From positions 34,027,501 through 34,091,500 of the forward strand of contig OX485805.1 of assembly GCA_950295325.1 (NCBI GenBank): 64,000 nucleotides of DNA, given 5' to 3'. A program made the translations under genes and the position numbers. Below, in pieces: positions 43,325 to 52,996 of this stretch. Each line of letters begins with the position of its first letter. The stretch's first letter is position 1. The notes below the pieces were generated by a model. It searched no databases and was not told the DNA's origin. It saw only the letters and a program-made list of their open reading frames with translations. The stretch is from Polytrichum commune (Eukaryota > Streptophyta > Polytrichopsida > Polytrichales > Polytrichaceae).

Positions 43325-43627
43325 GGCGCATCCCCCAAAAGTCAGTCATTTTTTTCTCTTCTCCCGCTGTCGAATTCGTAGAGAGAACTCTTAGTAGGAG
43401 CTGTACTTCAAGGTTCGTGCATGCTGCCGTTCATGAGCACTTATCCATAGCATGCAAGTTCATGAACACCTATCCACACCATGCAAGCCCACCGTGAACT
43501 TTGCAATGAGCTCAAATTCAACACACCACGCAATATCCGCCGCATTATAAGCCGGATTTTGTGGTGTACTTGGGCGAACCTTCACCTTTACACTAGTGTT
43601 GGCGGGTTTTGAGTCTGACCCTATGAG

Positions 43628-44389
43628 GTTTGGGTCGACCGACCCAAACCTGTCCACTAGTGTGTTAGGGTTTATGTCTGACCCTTAACATGTTTGGGTC
43701 GGTCGACCCAAACCCCAACCCCAGTGTGTTAGGGTTTTTGTCTGACCCTTATCAGGTTTGGGTCGACCGACCCAAACCTGTCCACTAGTGTGTTAGGGTT
43801 TATGTCTGACCCTTGTAAGGTTTGGATCGGTCGACCCAAACCCCTACCCCAGTGTCTTAGGGTTTTTTTCCTGACCCTTATCAGGTTTGGGTCGACCGAC
43901 CCAAACCACTACATGGTGTGGGTGGATGTACTCTTGTGAGGTTTGGGTCGGTCGACCCAAACCCCTACCCCCAGTGTGTTAGGGTTTTTTCCTGACCCTT
44001 ATCAGGTTTGGGTCGATTGACCCAAACCCCTACGTGGTGTGGGTGGATGTACCCTTGTGAGGTTTGGGTCGGTCGACCCAAACCCCTACCCGAGTGTGTT
44101 AGGGTTTTTTCCTGACCCTTATCAAGTTTGGGTCGACCGACCCAAACCCCTACCTGGTGTGGGTGGATGTACCCTTGTGAGGTTTGGGTCGGTCGACCCA
44201 AACCCCTACCCCAGTGTGTTAGGGTTTTTTTTTCTGACCCTTGTCAGGTTTGGGTCGACCGACCCAAACCCCTACCTGGTGTGGGTGGATGCACCCTTGT
44301 GAGGTTTGGGTCGGTCGACCCAAACCCCTACCCCAGTGTGTTAGGGGTTCAGTCCGACCTTTATGAGGTTTGGGCCGGTCGACCCAAAC
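43628..44389. repeat. 13-copy array of 22-bp palindromes with alternating centres
   Basis: Copies start at 43628, 43692, 43756, 43820, 43885, 43941, 44006, 44062, 44126, 44182, 44248, 44304 and 44368, spaced 56-66 bp. Centres alternate AC, GT, AC, GT and so on, with one AT variant and two GT at the end, so the motifs face alternately. Spacers alternate between GTGTTAGGGTTTTTTCCTGA and GTGGGTGGATGTACCCTTGT types. Lies between the transposase promoter and its first clear exon, probably in a 5' intron. Confidence 0.93.
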
Positions 44390-44565
44390 CCGCACCAAAA
44401 TAATTTCTGGAACTTGTTTTGGACTTGCACACAGTGTTGGGAGTTCACATTGTAGTTGTGTTGGAAATGTCTTCATCCTCGGTGTCCCCATTGATCATGG
44501 TGTCTTGCATTTTCCGATATTTGATTCTTTTGGACCCTTACATTCTTTCCATGTGTGTAGGCGCA

Positions 44566-45995
44566 ATGGAGGGAGTTGGTGGAAGAGGGGATTCCTTCTC
44601 TGACGACATGGGCAACACCCAATCTACGTCTGGGGATGAGCTAGACATTGTCGGGGAGGATAGTTTTGATGACAGTGCAGATGAAGGTGACTTGGGGAGT
44701 CCTTCGCCATCTGCCCCTTCTTGCCCCACTGTGGAATGTGCTGGGCTTTCACGAGCTTCATGGGTGAATTTGGATGTAGTACTTGTTAATGACAATGGAG
44801 TTGCTGTGGCGGAGGGTATTTGTCGTAACACACATCCAGAAGATTGCATTGATGAAAACCCCCTTGGCACCGAGGACGTTGGAGTTGTTATATTGGAATC
44901 ACTCGTACATTCTGAAGTGAATCCAACTCATAGGTTCTCGTTGCGAAGGTGGCCATTGAGGAATGTGACAATTGATGGGGTTAATTTGCATGAGCACGAG
45001 CGACGACACATCCAAATCCAAGAAGAGCTCCAAGCAAACATTCGGCCACGCAAAGGCCTACGGAAGTACGATACATTGGCACGTCCTACTCCGTCTGCAA
45101 ATGAGTGTAAACGTCAAAGGTTGCTTTGTGAGGAGTCCATTAGAGAAGTTGCCACAAAGGATTGTTGTGTACATCGTTGTTGCCAATTGTTCCCAAGGGA
45201 TAAATTGAAGGCCATCCGCGAGGAAATGTGGCTTGGAGATTTCCGTCTAAGATCCACCAAAAAGCTTGATGTCCATAGGGCGATACATGTGAACGGAGCG
45301 GGTCGCAAGGTCATCACCCTTGAGAGCATAGACGTGTGTTGTACCGCATGGTACATCATTCACGGTGTGTCGAAAGCGGAATTTTATAGACAAGCCGCGT
45401 ATGCCAAGGAAGGCCGCCGGTCCCGTCACCATGGGAATACGGGCTTAAAGAAACCAAGGGAAGCAACAGCCACTCTGGCAACCATCATTGTCCCCCTTGC
45501 CGATGCAATGCCGCACAAAACACGCACACTCGCAACCGGTGAAAAGGTTGTGGAGAAGGTTCTTCCTACAGGCACGAAATGGAAAGACATATTGTTGGAC
45601 GTAAACGCAGTTGGCGAGAAGGCTGGGTGGACCCTATTTCGTTGTCGAAACTGAGTGCAATAAAAAATCTCACTTTAGCGAATACATCACAAAAAGACGA
45701 GGCGACAAATTTGCCCGTTGTTCCAAATGCCAGAAGTTAAAACGCCTTCGAGATGCACACACGATGGGGACAGAGTCCTATGCCGCACATCAAATGAACT
45801 ATTTCAAGCATGTGAACATGCAAGAGGCACACCGTAATGATTACTACACAAATAGAGCTTTGTCCATCTCTAGGCCTTTGGAGGTCCTTACAATCATCCA
45901 TGACAAAATGGACCATGCCAAAACAGCCTCACCATGTTTTGCAAATCGAATCAAAGCCACGGACGGCCTTTTTAAGCTTTCTGTATCGGTTACAA
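44566..45995 (+). CDS. DUF7869-like transposase, first coding part (one frameshift)
   Basis: I place the start at ATG 44566 (MEGVGGRGDSFSDD), just after a pyrimidine-rich TGTGTAG acceptor. An acidic Ser/Asp-rich N-terminus leads to a Cys cluster (KDCCVHRCCQLF), a helical region typical of the family (SIDVCCTAWYIIHGVSKAEFY) and basic stretches. The frame stops at 45654, but the +1 frame from about 45611 carries on with the expected YFVVETECNKKSHFSEY and a zinc-like FARCSKCQKL. So one small indel near 45605-45650 splits the gene. The exon then reads to a donor at 45995/45996. Function by family: RNase H-fold proteins with transposase-like motifs, often in transposons. Confidence 0.68.
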
Positions 45996-46132
45996 GTGAT
46001 TTCGATAACAATTGCATTGCATTACCTAAACACAAATTTGTGCTTTAGGTTTGTACTTGGGGCCATAGATGTACACCATGTGAATTTTTTGGTGTTATAG
46101 TTGAATATTAAACCATTGGGTTGGCTTTACAG
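45996..46132 (+). other. Intron of the transposase gene
   Basis: 137 bp, GTGATTTC..GGCTTTACAG. Removing it joins LSVSVT to MVAHGHGDVKYAHY in frame; both flanking frames otherwise stop. Confidence 0.6.
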
Positions 46133-47619
46133 GGATGGTTGCACATGGACATGGTGATGTCAAGTATGCTCATTATGCTCTTGATTTGTATCCGGCGGAT
46201 TCAAACCATACGATAGGGTCATTTGCAAAGCTTTTACGTGATTTGGAGAAACCGCCGTCCTATTCATCAAGATTGTTATTTGAAAACTCGGGATCAACAC
46301 CTCTATATGAAGCGGTCTTGGATGGAAGAGATGTATGCGTGCATTCATTGCCGGAGCCACCAAGTGAAGATGTGATTGCCAAGAATTTGCCCCCAACTCT
46401 GCGTGTCCAATTGGACAATTGTGCGAAGGACAATAAAAGTAGATATGTTTTTGCATATTGGTCGTTGTTGGTTGCGAAAGGCATTTTCAAGGAGGTTTTT
46501 GTGTCCTTTCTATTGGTAGGCCACACGCACGAGGATATCGATGCATCTTTTGGGCGGTGGAGCATGAAGTTGCGCGAGGAGGATTTTCCAACAATCCCAT
46601 TGTTGATGAAGTCGTACATGGATTTGGAGAACATTCCCGTCATCCCCCATATGATCGAGAAGGTTCCCGACTTCAAGGCATTTATAGAACCGTATATTCG
46701 AAGCGGAGCTCACCGATTGATCGGGCATACGAAGGCACAACAATTTCGGTTCTACGTGCGTGACGATGGTGTCCCCGCCATGCAATACAAGTTGTTGTGC
46801 ACATCACAAGACTGGAGCCCGCCGGAAGGTCTCCTTGTATGGCGTGTTGATGGGGAAGGAAGGACGATGTTGCCTGACAGAGAGCCTAAGCCTTGCAAAC
46901 CAATACCCATGAAGAATTTGGAGGACATTTGTAAAGGCATATCAGGCTTCATACAATATTGGGAGAGTTTGAGGGTAGCGGATGTTGGTGGATCGTGTTG
47001 GCTTCGTTACGGAAGTTGGATACAATATTGGACACGTGTTCGTGGCGCTTTGGCAAACCTTCATCAAGATACACCCCTTACTTTAAGGCATGGGTTTTGG
47101 CCACAAACACGTGTCAATGTACAACCTTCGGAGGCTAGTCTTTTGGGAAATGGAGAGGTTCGAGAGGAGTTTGATGTGGACGACCATTACATGGGGCCTG
47201 CTAGTAGTCGTCCCCCACCATCTTTCCGCATTGCAGTGGATTGTCATGAAGGTTATATGCTCATTTTGCGTCCTGGAGATGAGACATATGCAAAGCCAGT
47301 GTGGGTGGCAAGAGCTTTGTCGAAACCAAATTTTGTAACTTCCAGCCTTCATTTTCGACAAATACAAGTAGAGTACTACCGACCGACAACACGGAATGAA
47401 GATGTTGTTCGGCATTATACAGGCTGGGATACAAACCCTAACTTTCGGTGGAAGGTGGATTCTGAGCACGGTCCATCTTGGGTAGATATAGATTCCATAT
47501 TCATAGCATGGAAACCACGGAAAAATCATAGTGGATTAGTGTCCATCCCTCAAAAGTACATAACTTTTACAAAAGACAACCTTGCTCGGATCGCAGAAGA
47601 AGCAACCCACGTTGAATGA
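46133..47619 (+). CDS. DUF7869-like transposase, catalytic part
   Basis: 495 codons to a TGA. Hallmarks are LRVQLDNCAKDNKSRYVFAY followed about 25 residues later by FLLVGHTHEDIDASFGRW. These D/N and H/D motifs are the core of the DUF7869 family and are placed as the second and third acidic sites of an RNase H-type nuclease would be. A further conserved-looking region ends with PVWVARALSKPNF, reminiscent of a small BAH/Tudor-like or C-terminal domain, which I cannot confirm. There is no internal stop. It is the only recombinase-like gene in the element and so the likely mover of it. The frameshift in the first part suggests this copy is inactive unless rescued by splicing. Confidence 0.72.
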
Positions 47620-48122
47620 GAAGTTGGTAGGATTGTGTTAGCATGATTATAGTGTAATATGTAATTCGACGAATATATATTACTCATATGTGTGCTCCTC
47701 AAACTTGGGGCAAAGTTTGGGTAGAACTTGCGAATGCTATATTGTTTGGGGTTGGATGAATATCCATTTACTATATTTCAATACAGTTGTGAAGTTCATT
47801 TTTTTATTAAGTTTGGGACTAAATTTTCCATTGAAAAAAAATGCATTTATTGCATGTACTTTGTATGTTGCAATGTCTATATTTTATTGACCATGCTAAT
47901 AATAGAAATCATTTTATATGTTTCTTGGGTGAAACTAGTTTGGAGTGCTCTACCCAAAGTGTTTTTGTTGATGAAGTTGGTGTTGAGTGCTCTACCATAT
48001 GTGCTTTTGTCCACACCCCATAGATTTGGGATATTAGAACATATAATATATTTGAGATTGTTCGCAATATAGTTTCGGAACACGGAATGTTGTTTGATCC
48101 ATATATTAATTTGAGACTAGAG
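47620..48122. other. Right subterminal region of the giant transposon
   Basis: Contains two direct copies of a GAGTGCTCTACC-type motif (about 47943 and 47987). At 48111-48132 it has a hairpin (TTGAGACT, loop AGAGAA, AGTCTCAA) directly inside the right TIR. No further coding sequence. Confidence 0.55.
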
Positions 48123-48150
48123 AAAGTCTCAATTTAACGAATATAGTGTT
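48123..48150 (-). repeat. Right terminal inverted repeat of the giant transposon
   Basis: Identical over 28 bp to the reverse complement of 21338-21365; followed by CAAT at 48151-48154. Confidence 0.85.
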
Positions 48151-48154
48151 CAAT

Positions 48155-48571
48155 GTGTTACGTGACTTTTTAAAGGAAACAAAGAATCTCCACTTTGGAC
48201 TCCTACAACTTTTGCATCTCTAACTTCAATGTAAACACTTGACATGACAACCGACTCCATGATTTGCCGACACTAATTGAATGAAACAGTTCATGATTTA
48301 GTCCAACGGTCAACATTGGCGTTGGAGTTGGAAATGCCCGCAATGAAATGAAAGTGATTCCATAAAGTTTACAAGACCAAGAATACATGAAACTGATGTC
48401 AAACATGCTAATTCCCTACAGTAACGGAGTGCATTAGGCTCTGCGAAATAGAGGCTTGATCATCAACTTGACGGTCCAGTTGAAAGAGACACAGAGCTGG
48501 GCATAGAAGAGACCGACACACAAACAGGGACTCAACATTCATCAGCACTCAGAAAGCTCCGACATTCTTAC
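48155..48571 (-). other. Right part of LRR receptor intron 1
   Basis: 417 bp between exon 1 and the transposon. Without the transposon, intron 1 would be about 1.1 kb. Confidence 0.5.
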
Positions 48572-49343
48572 CATTAAGACCACCGTTGCCGAAAAGCCAG
48601 AGCACCTGCAACCGAGATAGCTCCCCAAGCTCGCTGGGGATGCCTCCTTCAAGGAGATTGTTGCTCAGGTCCAACACCACCAACTGCTTCAGGCTCCCGA
48701 AAACGGGTGAAATCGTGCCCCCTAAAGTACCCTGCATCCCAGCGGTGAGATTAATCCCGACCACCTGCTGCAAGGAGTTGCATGTCACTCCCACCCACGT
48801 GTGGCAATGGCTCAAACTTGAGATTTTTTTTTTGTTTCCCGAATTACTTGTCCAGCTGGCTAGGATACCGTAGTCGTCAACAAAGCTTCTCTTGATGGCG
48901 AGGAGTGCATTGAGCTCATCAGGTCCACTATTAGATGCTGCTGCTGCTGCTGACGCGGTGAATGTATAACCGCGAGCCATGTTTGTCATCATCAAGAGCC
49001 TCGATGGTGATCTTCTGCGACTTATAAGATCATCACGTTTGCCAGGTGACGTGGACTCTTGGGAGTGCGTGATTTCATCAAATAATGAGACGTCCTCCTC
49101 CTTACCCCGACTTAAAATCCTTGGTCGACTTCCACTGCTCGACTGGACTCTCGGAGTTTGATTATCTCCGGGAGTAATATCAACACCATCGGAAATTTGC
49201 ACGGACAGGACTGAGGAAGTGCGAAGGAGGATGATGAAGAGCAACGAAATTAACGCGTTCGGCGCTATAAACTGCTGATGAACGGGTTTCTGAGTCGTTC
49301 CTGAAAGCAACAGCCGGCTGCTGGTAGGCTTTATGCCGATCAT
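48572..49343 (-). CDS. LRR receptor-like protein, exon 1
   Basis: 257 codons plus one base, starting at the Met at 49343 (MIGIKPTSS). Residues 25-48 are hydrophobic (IAPNALISLLFIILL) and may be a signal peptide or anchor. Residues 50-140 are a Ser/Arg/Asp-rich linker, unusual before an LRR domain. There is an Ala run near 132-136, then LRRNT_2 at about 142-190 (DELNALLAIKRSF; C180, W183, C188 in C-x2-W-x-G-V-x-C) and two LRRs. Donor AATG|GTAAGAATG is phase 1 and completes with GT|TCAATTCC of exon 2 at 20663. This is the N-terminus of the receptor whose other exons lie at 10225-20663; the giant transposon separates them. The paralogue is at 44-809. Confidence 0.8.
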
Positions 49344-49555
49344 CTTGGTCAATTGAAGCGATTTGCGACGTCTATTGCACACCTCCTCATCACACAACAG
49401 CAGAGACTTGACACCCATGATAATTTGTACAATGTTTGGGCCCGTCAGATATCCGGATTACCTGGCTGGTAACGAAAACCGTGAAATCTTCTCTGTCGAT
49501 GCCCGAATGTTATTAAGAGAAAAGACGATAGCAGAGCAACACTAGTACGTGCCCG

Positions 49556-49840
49556 GCCTGCAACTTCGTTCTAGTTGCTCACATTTAATTAACCAGAGAG
49601 CAATGAACGGGAAGAACCGACCGCCAGTTACAGATGAGCCGGTTGAGTTTGCGAAACAACCGATTGAAGTTCAAGACATCAGGAAAAATTACAGAATCGT
49701 CTTTGAGGAATATCTCAAATTCATAGAGTAAAAACTGAAAGATCACAACACGCAGACAGTGCGACTTGGCGACACTAGGATTTTGACCGATTCTAACCAA
49801 AATCCTACCCGGACACTGGCGGAGAGCAGGCAGTCTCGTC
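49556..49840 (+). repeat. Dispersed coding-like repeat, inverted copy
   Basis: Reverse-complement match of 841-1130, now upstream of the second LRR exon 1. Relative to the first locus this piece has been inverted. Confidence 0.65.
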
Positions 49841-50205
49841 CATACATTTGGTCCTGCTGCTGTCCGCAGAAGATGGCTCTTAAGTGATGGCGATATGGGT
49901 GGCGATATGGGTGCATCGCCGGGAGGCCTGGTGCGGAACTAGTTCAAAGTTACGGCGGGCTGCAAAATTCAAACCCCCAAGCGCAGCATGCCACAAATAC
50001 AATGCTGCACAGTTAATTACTTACATCCTGTGAATTGGAAGCACGATTCACTCACCATATTTAGAATGGTTGTGACAGGAGAAGTACCATGTACTGAACT
50101 GGGTATAACCGCTGAGCATCGTTTCTATAATATGTATAATGTAAACTATAAACGAGGTTGACATATGATATGTTTAACTCCTCCCTTGACTTTGATGGCT
50201 TCAGG
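49841..50205. repeat. Duplicated segment matching 4632-4803 and 2531-2845
   Basis: A mosaic of the two left-hand segments: 49838-50010 resembles 4632-4803, and 50010-50205 resembles 2650-2845. Confidence 0.65.
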
Positions 50206-50539
50206 CCATTAGATTTGTCCTCAGTGCCGGAGATCTCAAGATATGCTACGTCTTCGGATAGGTGTTGATGGTTTCTTAGAGGCAAACTATTCTTATTATG
50301 AGGACAACAATTCCATAGGACCCAGGAAGGGCGAGGTTCCATGTATCGGTTCCGGTCATTTTTTGAAAACAAAAATGGGTGGGTGGGTGGGAAAGGGTGG
50401 TTCCATGTGCCCAACCCCCCTCACCCAGGGACCGGTACCCTCCATGGATGGGTGCCCCACATTATATGTTGTGCAAGGACCGGTGCCAAAGGACCGGCGG
50501 TCCTAACGGTCAAAAGAAGGGCATGTGCTAGTTAGAGAA

Positions 50540-51260
50540 CTCTGGTGACTGGATCGGCCGGTCACTTTGGGTACCCTTGGGTACTAAAGGCCACATTGTT
50601 CTTCAAGTCCTTTCATTTGAGGTACTCCTAGGGCTCCTTGCTCTTGCATCATGCGCTATGTGTACACTCAAAGCCTAGTTGTGAGAAGAAATGAAAAGGA
50701 AAGAAGAGATAGAAAATGATTATATGTTATATTGTTGGAGTTCTCATCATGAACTTATGGGAATGTGTATCTCATGATGTTTTGATCTTTATAACAAAAA
50801 TAACATACTAAGAATGCAATGTGATAGGAAGTGTTGGGTTTAATAAATAGAAGTAAAAATAAAAGACTATCCAAGTGTATAAAACATCACTTATAAACAA
50901 TGTATTATCACGATTTTAACTAAATGTAAAATATAAAATATATTTATGTATTCCCATAGATGACATCCGTACCAACCCAAGGACACCAAGAACACGTCAT
51001 TTTAAATTCATTCAATAAGTGTACTGGAATTCTTATACAAGTCAAATATCAAAAGTTAAATGATGATGACCCTCACTACCGGTCACCTTCACTAAGTACG
51101 ACATCTTACTATTCACCAAATTTGGTAAGAAAGTAGGAAATCGAAATAAACCAGCACCCCACATAGAAGTACCCCTTCATTAAATAGGTGACATCACACA
51201 TTTTTTGGATGATGTCACCCGTTTCTCACCCAATAAAAAAATGGACTAGCAGGCACATGG
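50540..51260. repeat. Inverted copies of 3340-4600
   Basis: Blocks 50540-50650, 50880-50980 and 51080-51260 are reverse complements of 4480-4600, 3640-3740 and 3340-3530. Confidence 0.6.
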
Positions 51261-51782
51261 AACTTGGCCCTAAGGTTTGGACTTCGAGGAGTCAAAGAAG
51301 GTTCCTGCCTACTTTCATAGGACCCATTAAGGATGTGGATTTGCAGGGGTCAAGACACGGTGGCTCCCTCGGCTTGGCATTCTTGCCAAGCTGAGTCTTG
51401 TAGTTAATTATGAGAGGGACAAAATTATGGTGTAAGGTTGCTTCAATGTGGATTGCCATTAAATGAATCCTATGGGTTGTTTTCCATCTTTTTTCTACAT
51501 TTTTGGATTCCCCCTGTGTGGAGTGAGAGATAGTTCGTCTTGTGACAAGTGATTTTTGAGAGATATTGTGTATCCAGAGAGTATGTAATATATCCTTTAC
51601 TATTTACTTTGTAGATATTCATTCTATTCGTTGAGAGTGTATTATTAACATATTTGTTGTTATTTTTATTGCATATTTTATGGTTATGGTTTTCATATGA
51701 TGTGATATGTGTAGCGATGTGTATTTAAATAACACATCAACGATGAGAAGAATATATTTGAGCAATATTTCAGGACCGAGTT
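51261..51782. other. No gene seen
   Basis: AT-rich intergenic DNA. Confidence 0.4.
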
Positions 51783-52963
51783 TTATTTAATTTGGTGGAC
51801 AGATGTTTGCCGGTAGCTGAGGGCAACCTGCAATGAAGGACCATGTTCTACTGGGACAATGGCGAAGGATTTATTACTAACAGGTTGTGCATCTAGGTCT
51901 AGAGGTGGTGGAAGGATGGTAAGGGATGAAGTTGTGAGCGACACAACCTTTCCAAATTTAGCAACAATCCTCGCTTTCTCTCCATGATTGCTAGGCTCCC
52001 AAATAGAATACATCTTGAGTGGCTCCTCTCCCTTATAGACCTTGCAAATGTTACATCATGTGGTAAAAAACTATGTTCTTATCCTTATGTGATTCTTTAC
52101 AATGAATACAAGTAAATCAAAATTTGTTATTTGCCATCTAAGTTTTGGCCAATATGCTTCTAGTACGAGTTTTTCGTACTCGTCCTCGCAATAACTAGTT
52201 GGACAATGCTTCCAATTTTGTTTCATAATACGGCGGAATACCTTAGATTTCCCATTTGCATTAAAGACCACAAAACAAGGGGGGAAAATACATGAGAACT
52301 TTCAAATGCACATCTAAAACAATTGCCAATTGAAGAGAAGGCCGTAGGACATAAACATCTTTGAAGAACATCACCATGTGAGTAGTGGATCTACAACGTA
52401 CTTGGCAACAACTAGGACATACTTATGGAGAGTGGGCAAGCTATCTTCATACATGCTGCCAAAACTTGTAGCTCATAGGACATTGACATGTGTGTTGAAT
52501 AAGGAATGAATAAAAGAGACCCTAAACAGACAAAGAGCTATGAAGTAAGACCATGTTGGAACTTGAAAGGGAATGTAGTGTGCATCATATTTATTGAAAA
52601 ATACATTAATTAATCTACTGTCGAGGTGTCTACAAGCGACTGCGGCCAAGAATTGAGTAAGAACCTTTTTTTAAATAGAAAAAATCCAAATTTGAGGAAA
52701 CAATAGGGAAAACTCCACATTTGGTATCAAGAATATGCACTTACCCGAGGTTGCCAACCAAGCGTACTAGGGATGCTTAATTGGACAAACTTATCCTTGC
52801 CCAACCACCTTATCATCTCACCATCCTCCATGACGTGCAAGTCCATTGCAAGTGCCTCTAGAAGGAGATTTGCCATCATCCAATGCTTAACAACTTTGGA
52901 TGTTGATTTCATTTTTGGAATCACAATGGATAGCTCTTGTGATGTTGCCATTAAGGTGTGCAT
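51783..52963 (-). CDS. Possible small multi-exon gene, unknown product
   Basis: Three coding-like stretches on one strand. 52743-52963 contains MATSQELSIVIPKMKSTSKV and ends at a good donor (CCTCGG|GTAAGTGC). 52071-52290 reads VFNANGKSKVFRRIMKQNWK, then CPTSYCEDEYEKLVLEAYWP. 51783-52040 follows a TTGCAAG acceptor and reads KMYSIWEPSNHGEKARIV to a stop after SVHQIK. I recognise no domain. Composition is protein-like and charged, but exon joins are uncertain and the middle (52300-52740) has stops in every frame. It may be a decayed transposon gene. Confidence 0.33.
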
Positions 52964-52996
52964 GTAATGGCATTAGAGTGTACATGAAAACACTTA

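Larger units (their letters stand above)
21338..48150. mobile_element. Giant DNA transposon (26.8 kb) in intron 1 of the LRR receptor gene
   Basis: Bounded by 28-bp identical terminal inverted repeats (21338-21365, 48123-48150) and by CAAT on both sides (21334-21337, 48151-48154). Inside are subterminal repeats, a rightward DUF7869-like transposase gene, a divergent leftward gene for a ParB-like/methyltransferase-like/FCP1-like protein, and about thirty copies of a 22-bp palindrome not seen outside the element. Without the nested gypsy element (24788-35051 plus 5 bp) it is about 16.5 kb. The 4-bp TSD resembles Sola1/Sola2 transposons, which have 4-bp duplications; assignment to that superfamily is inference. 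Alternative: two separate elements of one family that happen to share CAAT. Confidence 0.72.

Noticed and set aside
43628-44389. CRISPR-like array
   Set aside because: Repeats are palindromes with alternating centres and the spacers are themselves repeated; the context is a plant transposon.
44039-44403. Repeat proteins encoded by the palindrome array (VGRPKPLP-type repeats)
   Set aside because: Open frames on both strands arise because the repeat lacks stops; there is no start context or domain.
21340-48148. CACTA (En/Spm) element, because the TIR contains CACTA at base 3
   Set aside because: With the TIR taken to start at CACTA the flanks (TAA and TTC) do not give a 3-bp direct duplication, whereas AACACTA gives matching CAAT. 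The transposase motifs are DUF7869-like, not CACTA-like.
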